A DNA stretch of 64,000 bases from Panicum virgatum (taxonomy: Eukaryota > Streptophyta > Magnoliopsida > Poales > Poaceae): positions 1,116,001 through 1,180,000 of the forward strand of contig NC_053137.1 of NCBI RefSeq assembly GCF_016808335.1, in the 5' to 3' direction. The notes under the pieces are model-generated. The model did no database searches. It was not told the origin of the DNA and saw nothing but the letters and a program-made list of their open reading frames with translations. Shown piece after piece: positions 53,673 through 64,000 of the stretch (its first letter is position 1; each line of letters opens with the position of its first letter). Both the position numbers and the translations under genes were made by a program.

Positions 53673-56120
53673 TTCTTGGTCTTTTAATAACTCTCACCTT
53701 CACTTCCTGTCGCGTTCACACGTCTTTCAGCATTTTCAAAATCTCCAATGTCTTTGTGTTCAAACTAGTTCGGTGTGAAAAAAAAGAAAAGTTTTTAAAA
53801 GCATACTATTCGGAAACGCCGCTGTTGAAACGAACAAGGGTGTATTTGATTTGTACTCAAAATTTATCAAAGCCAAATTTAGATTAATCAGGTAATATAT
53901 TTGTGTTATAATATAAATATTTTTAGATTAATCGGGTAATATATTTCTATACTACATCTATTCATAGATACAAATGTTAGTAACTGTTTTTATAAATTTA
54001 ATTAAAATTTAAATTGTTTAACTCCTAAAAAAATGAAATTTACATTTTTTTTGGACGGAGGGAGCAGTTGTTTGCATTTGGGATCCTGTCTTTTCCATAT
54101 GGGCCGAGCAGGGTAGGCCCCCCCCCCCCCCCCCCAGGACGCTCCAACGAAGGAACCATCCAAACTTAGTGGGCTGCTTTGTACTTGGGTCAGATTCCGC
54201 ATGGAGAATTCTTAGCAGGCTGCGGATGGGCCAGACATCCCACCTGGGCCCAAATCAGCTTCTGGTTCTTGCAGCACAGCAGTCAGCAGCAGTGGATGGT
54301 GCCGCGGCGAGTCGTTGTCGACTGCGAGTTGGCCGTCGTCGTCGTCGTTCCCCGGCCCGGCCGCCATTGTCACGGATGGATGGATGCAGATAGGCAAGGT
54401 CCGGACGGACAGGACGAAGCGGGTGCTGTCGGCGCCACGTGATGTGGGGCCGGGTCCTTTCTTTCTTCTCCTCCATTCCGCCCAAGAGTATTTTGGGTGC
54501 CCAGCTCGAAATGCTGCTGGCCATGTCCAAATTAAACGAGCTAGGGAGGGATGGTCAAGGTTTTCATTATCGGAAATAAAAATTTATCATGGATAAAAAG
54601 AAAATATATTGGAAATATCAGATCAAATTCAAAAAAAATCAAAATGTTTCGAAAAAAAATCGTAAAATTTGAATTTAAACCTTTTATAAACTATTAAACA
54701 TCACTTGTTCACAGATAAAAATAAGAATAGAACATTATGAGTACATGATTATCGTGCGGGTGAATTTGGAATGTCTGCATAGAAGTAGAAAACATTTGAC
54801 TGATATCTAATTTTATCAGACTGTAAGGATAGAAGGGAGTTTCAGTGAATTTCGGCCCATAAAGGAAACCTGCTACTGATCAGTGAGTACTGACTTCACT
54901 GAACAAGGTTTAGTCAGGCGAGACCCAAGCTAGAATTTGATTCCATGCCGGTGATCAGGTGGATTGGGAGATCATTCATGATGATCAGGAGGAGGACAAC
55001 GTTGTGATCAGGTCGCTGTGACAGTGAAGAGCAGCAGCAGCGGCTGGATTCTAGCTATTGGCCGTCCATGTCGCCGGAGATTGTGGACCGGATTCCAATA
55101 TCCCACCATCGCATCTCCAGCCTCCAGAACGTGAATAATGCCTGACGATGCCCCCTACCTGCTATCCGTCACGAGAAAATAAAAAGGGGAAATGGGAAGC
55201 ACAAGATCCAGTGGAGAATCCATCGCTCGCTCGCTCGCTCCGATCCTCCAGTTGCAGCCTGCAAGAGCGACCGCTCAGCTCGCTGCGGCCGTCCAATTAA
55301 GTGTCCCGCGATTAAGATTTTGGCCGTCAGCACTAGTACTCAGTAGCATTATTCCCGTTCCAGCCATGGATTGTTTGCTTCTTCATTATTGGACCAAATT
55401 GTGTGTCCTAGTGATGCCTTCTGCTATAAGTACATGTTCTGCTATTTGCAGAGCTGCGGATTCTTGTTCTTGGGCGCCCATCTTTTACGCTGAAAGTGAA
55501 AGGAAACGACTCTTGTGCAGAGATCGAACAGGTTCATGATCGATCAGTCTCTCAAATCGGTTCTTCAAGCTACCTACCTGCATCTGATCCTATTCTACGA
55601 CGCTGTCGATTTCTGAACCTGCCATTTTTTTTTGCACTGTTGCTGATTCTTGCTGCCCAATTTTACAGCGAAAACGACTCGCGTGCACAAACCAACAGGT
55701 TCTTCAATCTCTTACTTGCATTGCATTGTCCCAATCTACCATGAAACCGGAGGGAGGAGAGGAACCTCACTGCATAACTGAATGGCATCTACCACAAAAC
55801 TCAATTCAGTCACCTAGCTAGCATCTGCAAACTTTTTGCCTGAAACAAACATGTGGCTCCACAGCCTGCACGTTTCTGATAAGAGTTCTGTTGATCCACC
55901 CATGCCAATATCAATGTGCCATGATCCAGCCATGGGCCGGCGCGTTTCTCTATGACACACACACACATGTTGACACTGCTGCCGCTGGCATTTCCAGCAG
56001 CTACAAATGTAGGGTAGCGGCAGCTGGAGTCCATGCATGCACGGATGCATCACAAAGTTTGTGCCGGGGTGCCATCCAAAACAGAAACACTGGCCTGGCC
56101 CTGCAGCGGACCAGAAGAAA
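53673..56120. other. Intergenic region, no gene recognised
   Basis: 2.4 kb with AT-rich repeats around 53880-53960 ('attaatc(a/g)ggtaatatattt' twice), a C homopolymer of about 17 at 54119-54136, and a GC-richer piece at 54290-54480 without a domain. A CGCT microsatellite is at about 55223-55240. No coding or transposon structure could be supported. Confidence 0.5.
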
Positions 56121-57497
56121 TGTAGGACTGAGAAATGCGACCAGAGGGGGTGAATGTGAGGCTTTTAAAATTATAGCATCGAAAGCTTTGGCTCAAGATC
56201 CAAAAGCACACTCCAACCCTAAAGTCCTAGGTGAAGTGCAGAGCAGCTACGAATGAGCTACACTAACAAAAAAACAAGCCTAGGAGTAAACGTGAACAAG
56301 CGCGGAAGCATACACACGAAAACGGCGCACAAAGCAACGCACGGTATATACACCGGTTGAACCGACGCGCACAGGGGCAATGCGTTGGTCTAACCGGTGT
56401 ACAGAGCCTGCAGCAGTAAGAAGCAAACGCCGGTTGAACCGACGACGCAATTCAAAGGGCGTCGGTTGAACCGACGATCAGACGCCGGATGAATCGACAA
56501 AATCACACCCAGACGTCGGTGCAGTTGTCCAGAGGGGCAACAAAACGCACCAAAACCGTGCTGTGAGCACCGGTTAAACCGACGTGCAACAACTGTCAAA
56601 GCCGAGTGCAGAACACCGGTTCAACCGGTGCTAAGAAAATTCGATACGCCGGTTAAACCGAGGGCGCCTCCTTTTTGCCAGCCGCGCAGCGCACCCACTC
56701 CCTCCCCCCTTTGCTTCTCCTCCAAGCCTTTCTCTAAAGACTAAATTACCCCTAAGTACTAGAATTAAACTAGAAGGCCCTTAGGGGCAAAACGAAAAAG
56801 ATACATTGAAGACCAACCGACGGCTGCGACGACTTGGAGAAGTTTGCTTCGACCCGACGCAATTCCTCTGATGTCGCCACGCTTCCTTCTGGAATCTTCA
56901 CAGGGGCAGTTTTGGGAAAACTGCCGAAACCGAGTTCGGGGGCGGTTTTGGAGGAACCGCGAAACCTTCCCGCGCGATGTTTCCGGGCACACCCGCCAAG
57001 CCCGATGTCGCCACGTGTCCGACCTCCCGCCGGAACCCTAGCGCCTTCGTCATCCCTGACGCCATCACCATCTCTCTCCGACTCGGCCGACGTCGACGCA
57101 TCCCAGCCGTTGGTTTTTCCCGAGCTACCAACAAACTCCACGCCGTCCCGCCTTGGCGCCAGGAGTGGATCGCAACACGGCCCAGCAGTGGCCCAAGCAT
57201 CTGGGCTGCCCTTCTCCACCGCACGGTCATCCGGTCGGGCCTCCAACGCCACCGCAAGGTCTCCCGCCTCCGTATGGTCGTCGAGCTCCCTGCCACCGCA
57301 ACGCCGCCGCATGATCCATCAGCACGGGTCTCGCTCTTGTCTAAACCATCTCGCTGCCACCGCGCCATCCGTGTACCTGCACACCACAGACCAAGAACTG
57401 GCGCAATCTCCACAGAGTCGCGACTACACACAGTTAGTTCACTCCATGTGTTGGCAATCACTCATCACACCAAGGAGCAGGCCTCCGCTGCCTCTCA
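56121..57497 (-). repeat. 3' LTR of the second Sirevirus-type element
   Basis: 1377 bp. It starts with the same 'gcgaccagagggggtgaatg' phrase as the other two LTRs. It contains many 'cggttgaaccgacg' and 'caccggttgaacc' motifs at 56350-56660, the palindromic cluster of this subfamily. Flank AGAAA (56116-56120) cannot be checked against the other side. Confidence 0.85.
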
Positions 57498-59035
57498 ATC
57501 TCCCCCTTGATGAGTGCATTGTCAACACCACACCCCACACGGGCACTGGTGAAAGAAAAGGATAACAAAAAAGAAATAGAAAACAAAGAGAGCTAACTCA
57601 AGTGATTAAAGGCGAATGAAAGCTAGAAAAGATCACTTGGAGATAGCAAAGCCAAAAGAGTCAGCCCCTAAGACAAGGGCAACGGCTCGACGCACTGACT
57701 CCAAAACATGCTTGACCCCTCAAGAAAGAGGCAAGGCTCAACACAACCAAGCATGTGCAAAGCTGGTCCCTCCAGAAAGAGGCAAAACTCAACGCAACCA
57801 GCAAAGAGCATGAGAAAGCTCAAAAACTCCCCCTGAAATGCACCTCCCCCTCACTATGCGACTCTCCCCCGATGTGTGCACACTCAAAGTCTGAATCTCT
57901 CCCTGAGACCAAACAAACAATCTCTCCCCCTTAGGACAAGGATCAAGAAATTCTCCCCCTAACCCCTAAGGTGAGACACCAACCAACAACCTAAGGTGAG
58001 ACACCAAATAACAATCTCTCCCCCTTGTTGACAAGGCACACGTCAAGGAAACTCCCCCTGGCTAGATGCTCCCCCTGAAAATATGCCATGAAGTGCAGTG
58101 CATGCGTGCCTAAAAGCTTCCAGGTACAGAACAGAAGCATTTGCAAGGGTCGAAACAGCACAGCATATGAGGGTGCATATACAAAGACAATGCATGAAGA
58201 AGCTCATAAGAATATATCTATACAGATCATGAGCAAGCATTTGTCATTTGTAAAAGAAAAGCATCACCATAAAGGACTTAGCATACTAGAAGGTAAGCAA
58301 GCATGCTGGTGCTATCAAGAACATACCGGTGAGCTATCCAAAGCATATCATAGCAACCGCCACTCAACCAACATTGATGCCAATTGAAAATTTCTCAAAC
58401 ACAAAGAATTGGTGCCAGGGGTTGAAAACTTGCAAGTGCTTAACTTAGCAAATGTGCCAAGCCTAGGTCAAAGACCATCAGAAGCTTAAGACACCACTCT
58501 CAGTCATCCACAGCCTTGTCCAAGTTCTCCAGAGGAGCAGTCTCGGATCAAGAACAGTGGTGCAAGCAATCCCACCTGGATCTTTTCACTCAAAGCAACC
58601 CAAGATATACCAGATTGTTGGACTTTTTGAAATTAGATACCAATTAAACTATTCCAACAGGAAAAAGGGCATCATGTTGCATGAAACAAGGACCTACCCA
58701 CTAAGCATGAAAAAGATAGCATATGCATACAAGCCTACACATGCTAGTAGCAGATCCAGAAGGTAACCATGTTTTATGATTTTCAAAAAATAAAATAGCT
58801 AAGCTCAGAGCCAATATACAACATATTCAAAGGAGCTAGCTACACATGGTCAAAGCATATATACAACTCATAGCATAGCACAATGCACAAGCAAATGCAG
58901 ATATCATACATGAGAAGCTTAGTGCAAGTGTAATGCATATGAGCAAATGCAATGCAAGATGGTATGTACACAAAATGTAAGAAAAAGCAAAAAGAAGGAA
59001 AAACAAATCCTAAACTACAAAAACAACTACCCAAC
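57498..59035 (-). other. 3' noncoding region with polypurine tract array
   Basis: The PPT (tcaagggggagat on the - strand) abuts the LTR at 57498-57510. Further G-rich tracts recur at about 57829, 57845, 57868, 57925, 57953, 58018, 58052 and 58067. The 'cctaagacaagggcaacggc' phrase is shared with 20790-20810 in the first element. There is no long open frame. Confidence 0.7.
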
Positions 59036-60917
59036 TCAAAATGGGTAGCACACGCCAAGCTCTCCCCGCAAGCGAGCATAGGTGGCTTGTTCTAGGGGCT
59101 TGGTCAAGATGTCGGCTACTTGATTGTCAGTGGACACATGGGTCAGCTCGACATCACCCTTCTCATAGTGATCTCTCAGGAAGTGGAACCTCACGTCTAT
59201 ATGCTTGGAGCGAGAGTGCAGGATGGAGTTCTTGGCTAAGCTAATGGCTGAGGTGCTGTCAATGAAAATGGGAACTCTGCCATAGGTTAGGCCAAAATCG
59301 CTGAGAGTGTGTCTCATCCAAAGGAACTGGGAGCAGCAACTAGCAGCAGCTATGTATTCGGCTTCTGTGGTGGAAAGAGCTACACTAGTTTGCTTGCGGG
59401 CAGACCAAGACACAAGAGAAGTTCCAAGAAACTGACAGGTGCCTGAAGTCGACTTGCGATCAATCTGACACCCACCATGATCAGCATCAGAAAAGCCAAC
59501 CAACGCAAGAGAAGAGGAAGCAGAGTACCATAAGCCAAACTCAGGAGTGTATCGAAGGTACCTGAAAATCCTCTTCACAGCGTTCCTGTGAGAAGTGCGC
59601 GGAGAAGCCTGGAACCTCGCGCAGAGGCAGACCGCGAACTGGATGTCGGGTCTGGTGGACGTCAAATACAGGAGCGAGCCGATCATGCTCCTATACTCCT
59701 TCTGGTCCACAGCAACACCTTCAGTGTCCTCATCCAGCGCCGTAGAAGTGCTCATAGGAGTCGGCTTGGGACTGAGGTCCCCGAAGTCGAACTTCTTGAG
59801 CATGTCCTTGGTGTACTTGGCCTGGTGGACGAAGGTGCCATCCCGGGTTTGCTTGATGTGCAACCCGAGGAAGAACTGAAGCTCACCCATCATAGACATC
59901 TCAAACTCCCTGCTCATATCATCAGAAAAGCTAGAAACAAGAGAGTGAGAGGAGCCACCAAAGATAATATCATCCACGTAAATCTGTACCAAAAGAAAAT
60001 CAGCGCCACGCCTGAGGAGAAACAACGTCTTATCTACCGATCCCATGACAAACCCCTGTTTAAGCAAAAAGGCTCTCAATCTCGCATACCAGGCTCTAGG
60101 GGCTTGCTTCAGACCATACAAAGCCTTCTGAAGCTTGAAGACTCGATCTGGAAACTTGGGACTCTCAAAGTCAGGAGGCTGCTTCACATAGACCTCCTCC
60201 TCTATAAACCCGTTCAAAAAGGCACTCTTAACATCCATCTGATACAGCTTGAACCCCTTCGAAGCTGCAAAGGCTAAAAGGATCCTGATGGCCTCTAAAC
60301 GAGCTACAGGTGCAAAGGTCTCCTCATAATCTATCCCCTCCTGCTGGCTGTAACCCTGAGCTACTAACCTAGCCTTGTTCCTCACAACCATCCGATCCTC
60401 ACCCTGTTTGTTCTTGAAAACCCATTTGGTACCAATCTGGTGGAGGCTCTACAAGGACCCAGACTTGGTTTCGCTCAAAGTTTTCTAGCTCCTCATGCAT
60501 GGCATTGACCCAGTTAGAATCAGATAAAGCATGTCCAATATCTTTGGGCTCAAAGGAGGCAACAAACGCTGAATGAGCAAAGCCAGCGATACTTGTTACC
60601 TTGGACCTCGTGGTTCGCTTGTTGAGGTCACCTAACATTTGTTGAGGTGGATGACGACGCTGAATGTGTCGTGGTGCTTCTCTTGACGAAGTCGCCTCGC
60701 CACCGCCCTCAACATGGGTCCCGAAGGAAGAACCTTGAGCTGGACGTGGATCGGCCGTAGTCGAAGCTGTGGGGAGCGGGGCCGCCATCGTCGTCAGAAC
60801 TCGAACCTCCAGGAAGTGGGCCTGCAGCCGGCGTAGGGACACCACCATCACCCTCAAAGGCCTCAGGCTCATCCTCATCCTCGAAGATGTCCTGGCCAAA
60901 CTCATCATCACCTGCAC
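59036..60917 (-). pseudogene. Reverse transcriptase-RNase H part of pol, nearly complete
   Basis: From 60391 to the stop at 59036 (451 codons, - strand) the frame is open. It has [31 protein letters not shown], the catalytic [11 protein letters not shown], then RNase H with [11 protein letters not shown] and the [13 protein letters not shown] end. The upstream part (60917-60399) includes [20 protein letters not shown] deletion of about a dozen bases at about 60435, relative to the other element, shifts the frame between the two parts. Defective as a single polyprotein. Confidence 0.88.
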
Positions 60918-61833
60918 ATTCCAAAGAAGCAGACAAAGAAGGAATGGACTCGTCGAAGGTTACATTACAAGTTTCGATGATCCGGTTAGTCTCAAGAATA
61001 AGAACACGATAGCCTCTAGATTGAAGAGCATAGCCAAGCAGAATGCCATCAGAGCTCCTAGACTCGAACTTATCAAGATTTCCCTCCTTCAGAACAAAGC
61101 ATCTGCAACCGAAAGCACGCAGGTGGGACACTCTGGGCTGTCGACCAAACCGCAACTCATAAGAAGTCTTTTTCATGAAAGAGCGAAGAAAGATGCGGTT
61201 GGCAACATAGCATGCGGTGTTGATCGCCTCGGCCCAAAAACGCCTAGGAGTCCTATGCTCATCGAGCATCGTCCTGGCCATCTCCACTAGGGTTCGGTTC
61301 TTGCGTTCAACCACGCCATTCTGTGGAGGAACATAAGGAGAGGAGTACTGGTGATCGAGACCAAAGCTACGACAGAAGTCATCAAAACGAGCATTCTTAA
61401 ATTCAGTACCATTATCACTGCGAATAGCCCTCATGGCCTGTGGAAGCTCGTTCTGTAACCTCAAAGCAAGGTCTCGAAAGTACTGAAAAGCCTCATCCTT
61501 AGTCTCCAAGAAGAAAACCCAAGAGTATCGAGAGAAGTCGTCAACGATCACAAGAGTGTACCACTTCCCACCGACAGAGCGCACACGAGCAGGACCAACG
61601 GTGTCCATGTGAAGAAGCTCGCCTGGGTACGATGTCATCACCTGATTCACAGGTGGGTGCGGAAGGGAAACCATCTTCCCGTGACGACACGGGTGACAAA
61701 CAAGGTCCTTGTCCAACTTGAGCTTGGGCAATCCTCGGATAAAATCAAGTGAGCTGAGCCTAACTAGTAGGTCAAAACTCAAGTGACCAAGCCTCCTATG
61801 CCACTTCCAGAGCTCAGAAGACTGACCAGTCAC
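60709..61833 (-). CDS. Integrase part of pol, open
   Basis: 374 codons on the - strand. Zinc finger ([12 protein letters not shown] ... CHPCRHGK), then the catalytic core with LLHMDTVGPARV, SDNGTEF and the [20 protein letters not shown] block, the [20 protein letters not shown]-terminal box, and an acidic Ser/Asp-rich linker. It catalyses insertion of element DNA in related elements. This domain shows no break, but it sits in a polyprotein whose neighbours are frame-shifted. Confidence 0.85.
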   Translation of the reverse strand: MTGQSSELWKWHRRLGHLSFDLLVRLSSLDFIRGLPKLKLDKDLVCHPCRHGKMVSLPHPPVNQVMTSYPGELLHMDTVGPARVRSVGGKWYTLVIVDDFSRYSWVFFLETKDEAFQYFRDLALRLQNELPQAMRAIRSDNGTEFKNARFDDFCRSFGLDHQYSSPYVPPQNGVVERKNRTLVEMARTMLDEHRTPRRFWAEAINTACYVANRIFLRSFMKKTSYELRFGRQPRVSHLRAFGCRCFVLKEGNLDKFESRSSDGILLGYALQSRGYRVLILETNRIIETCNVTFDESIPSLSASLECAGDDEFGQDIFEDEDEPEAFEGDGGVPTPAAGPLPGGSSSDDDGGPAPHSFDYGRSTSSSRFFLRDPC

Positions 61834-62495
61834 AGACAGTGAGAGGTGCTAGAAGAAGATCCAGAAAAGTCAATGCGAAAAACACGGCCAAGAGGAACAA
61901 TGCCGCACACAAACTCTCCTCTGGAATCAAGAACACGCGAGCAGCCTCTCTTGAAACTCACTTCAAACCCATCATCAAGAAGTTGCGAAACAGAGAGCAG
62001 ATTAAAACCCAGCTTATCAACAAGAGCAACTTCTCTCAAGGTGAAATCGTCTGAAATCCGAATAGCGCCAACTCCACGTACCTTTCCTCTGCTGTTATCC
62101 CCGAAGGTGATGTACTCTTTGTCCTTCATCGGGGTGAGACTGGAGAACCATCTGTGACTTCCGGTCATGTGGCGCGAACAACCAGAGTCCATGAGCCATA
62201 TGTTCTCCAAGCCTCGAGTGTCCTGCTCAGTAAGAGGAAAAAGAGCGGGCAAATGACCCGACACTGGGGTTAGCACAGAAGGAAGCAAACCAGTGTCGTG
62301 CCATCTGCTCGAAAGCAGGGTAAGAATCCTCAAACGAAAACTGTGGCTGGCGACCACTACGCTGAGGAAAACGTGGTGCACCTCCGCCACCAAAGCCTCG
62401 GCCACGCTGACCACCACCGAAGGCACGGTGTGGAACAGGGCCAGTAAAACCACCACCAGGAGCGCGGTATCCACGACCGCCTCCCCCTCCTCCAC
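61830..62495 (-). pseudogene. Protease part of pol
   Basis: On the - strand, the aspartic protease motif DSGCSRHMTG (GAC at 62189) is intact, followed by FTLREVALVDKLGFNLLSV and the beta-rich remainder. The frame ends at 61830, just before the integrase frame, and is offset from the zinc-knuckle frame upstream. Confidence 0.8.
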
Positions 62496-64000
62496 CTACA
62501 CGATGTGGCCTGGCATCCCGCCTCTGTCCACGTCGAGCTGGAGCGTGTCCTCCCATAGGCTGGTGGAACATCTCCGGAGCGCGCCTCTCAGGCTGCCTGC
62601 GTTCAAACCTCATCCTCCGAAAGCAAAATTCTGCCAAGTGACCCTCCCTTTCACACCACTCACACTGGTAAGTCTCTCTCCTGTGTGTAGGCCGTGGTGT
62701 AGGAGCTGGGGCTCTCTGAGGCACTCTGGGGGGGCTGAGTCCTCGCCTTGGGCTTAGGAATAGGCTTGCCACTAGGAGGGAGTGTATCTAGTGGGTTCTT
62801 GAGGTGGTTAGGTTTGGGAACCCACACTGGTTTCTTAGGTGGAGCTTTGGGTGGCTCAGTGAGGATTCCATCCTTAACTGGTGCTTGCTTGGAGACTGGT
62901 GGAGCTGTGGAAGAAGAAAGTGCACTCACACTCGGCTCAAGCATCTCACCAATCTTGCCATAGGGTTGGACAAAGTCAGCAGGAGTAAAAGCAAAACCAA
63001 CCCCAACACCATCAGGACGCTTAAACTGCTGAACCATCATGCCCAACTGAGGCTCACGGGCGGACACCCAACTGAGAATCTCCCGAAGGTGGGAGTTCTC
63101 CTCCTCCATCCGGGTCTTGTCCTTCCGTGCCTCGTCAAGCTCAGAGATCAGGCTTGGGCACACAGTACAATCAGCAGAGCAAGAGCTAGGGACTGCGGAT
63201 TTCTCCAACTTTCTCAAAGCAGCATTCTTCTCCTTAAGCTCTTCTCTAAACACTGGGCACGCCTTACAAGCACCCAAGAGGGTAGGCCGAGACTTGAGCT
63301 CGTCCAAGGCCTTCTTGCCCTCCTCGAGCTTGAGCAAGTTCTCATCATACTTGCTCCTAAGCTCGGACAGGTCAGACATCAACCTGATGCACTAACTGCA
63401 CTCATCCTCCTCAACACAATCCTCCACAATAGGTGCAGACTGAGCAATTTCAAGAGCTAGCTTAGCTTCCTTCAGCTCCTGTCTCAAAGCTCTAAACTGC
63501 CTCTTTGCATCCTTAATGATCAAGTCCTGATTATCTAGAGCAGTGTAAAGATCCTCCAACTCCTCAGGAGTGGGGTGCTCAGGACGTACCTCAGAGCTTG
63601 GCTCTGGCTGAGTTGCAGGCTCTGCAGTGGTGGAAGAAGTTCCGTCGGCGTCGGAGTCGATGGCCATGGTGCAGAAACCGGCCGCCTTCCTAGTGTGGAG
63701 GCAAAGGCCAGTGAAGCCCTCCGTGGCCTTCTTCTTGGAGCTCCGCTTCTTCTCGCCGCGGTGGTGTGAGTTGGAGTCGCTGGAGCTGGATGAAGACGAA
63801 GACGTCGAGCTCTGACTGGTGGAGGAGTAATCCTCACTCTGGGCGATGAACGCCTGCTTGCTCTTGTACTTGCCGACGTTCTTCTTCTTCCGCTCGTGGT
63901 GCCTCTTGGAGTGTCCGCCCTTCTTCTTGTGGGAGTCCCCACTCTTGTGCTTTGTGGCGGTGCTCGCGGTACTCCTCGTGCCTGGAGCGGTCATCATCAT
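62227..64000 (-). pseudogene. gag of the second Sirevirus-type element, partial
   Basis: Enters from the window edge in frame: Lys/His-rich, Ser-rich and coiled-coil sequence (LYTALDNQDLIIKDAKRQF). A TAG stop at 63392-63394 interrupts it and the same frame resumes to 62660 (CKACPVF, SWVSAREPQLGMMVQQFKR). A further frame (62772-62227) carries the zinc knuckle CEWCEREGHLAEFC and a Gly/Arg-rich tail. The coiled coil with CxxC motifs matches the gag at 26247. Broken by the stop and by at least one frame change. Confidence 0.8.

Larger units (their letters stand above)
56121..64000 (-). mobile_element. Second Sirevirus-type copia retrotransposon, cut by the window end
   Basis: Same family type and orientation as the element at 18976-29533, but a different subfamily. 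The 3' LTR is 56121-57497 (TGTAGGACTG ... CTCTCA), followed by the PPT (57498-57510), 1.5 kb of noncoding DNA with repeated G-rich tracts on the - strand, then RNase H/RT, integrase, protease and gag up to the window edge. The 5' LTR, PBS and gag start lie outside. Lesions seen: a stop in gag, a frame change before protease and a short deletion before RT. Confidence 0.88.

Noticed and set aside
1..64000. tRNA, rRNA, CRISPR or organelle-derived DNA
   Set aside because: No cloverleaf, rRNA-like or spaced-repeat array was seen on either strand; the tRNA-like matches are retrotransposon primer-binding sites.

Overview
Plant nuclear DNA, most likely from a grass (Poaceae). The evidence is spliced genes with GT-AG introns, GC-rich first exons, F-box/FBD and CC-NB-LRR genes of monocot type, and dense grass-style transposons (hAT, CACTA, Tourist/Harbinger-like, Pack-MULE, Sirevirus-type Ty1/copia). 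Species cannot be fixed from the sequence. No bacterial, organellar, CRISPR, rRNA or tRNA feature was seen.

Four host loci stand out. (1) An F-box/FBD gene at 5113-9242 (+) is broken by a 1.1 kb solo LTR in exon 1 and by an 8-bp frameshift. A second copy of its 3' half lies at 1-1105 and is itself broken by a hAT-like element. (2) A CC-NB-LRR immune receptor (17287-32492, +; two exons, 934 aa) has a 12.4 kb intron packed with nested transposons. A duplicate of its promoter and first codons lies just upstream (14286-16330). (3) A second F-box/FBD gene (39499-42813, +, 479 aa) is apparently intact and is followed by two more copies of its last (FBD) exon, one decayed and one open. (4) A MAPKKK of the YODA/MAPKKK3/5 group (45903-52997, -; 11 exons, 736 aa) has all kinase motifs and carries a 1.7 kb LTR element in one intron.

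The rest is mostly transposon. From 1 to 5030 there is a hAT-like element, a Stowaway-like MITE, a Pack-MULE with 180-200 bp inverted repeats around a GC-rich captured segment, a Harbinger-like GC island with a hAT element inside its end, and a small MITE. From 9.7 to 17.1 kb there are an F-box fragment, AT-rich tandem repeats and a CACTA element inside a MITE. The NLR intron holds a fold-back element, split by a 10.56 kb Sirevirus-type retrotransposon, which is split in turn by a 548-bp hAT element. From 33.4 to 37.7 kb there are an LTR-like block, a TA microsatellite and a 2.2 kb solo LTR. From 56121 to the window end is a second Sirevirus-type element, whose far LTR lies outside the window.

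The host genes do not form a pathway in any sense the sequence shows. F-box/FBD proteins, NLRs and MAPKKKs can all take part in stress and immune signalling, but their closeness here is best read as ordinary grass gene order with local duplication. The most interesting signals are the tandem FBD terminal exons, the multi-layer nesting inside an apparently still functional NLR, the duplicated NLR 5' region, and the exact target-site duplications that allow the order of insertions to be read.
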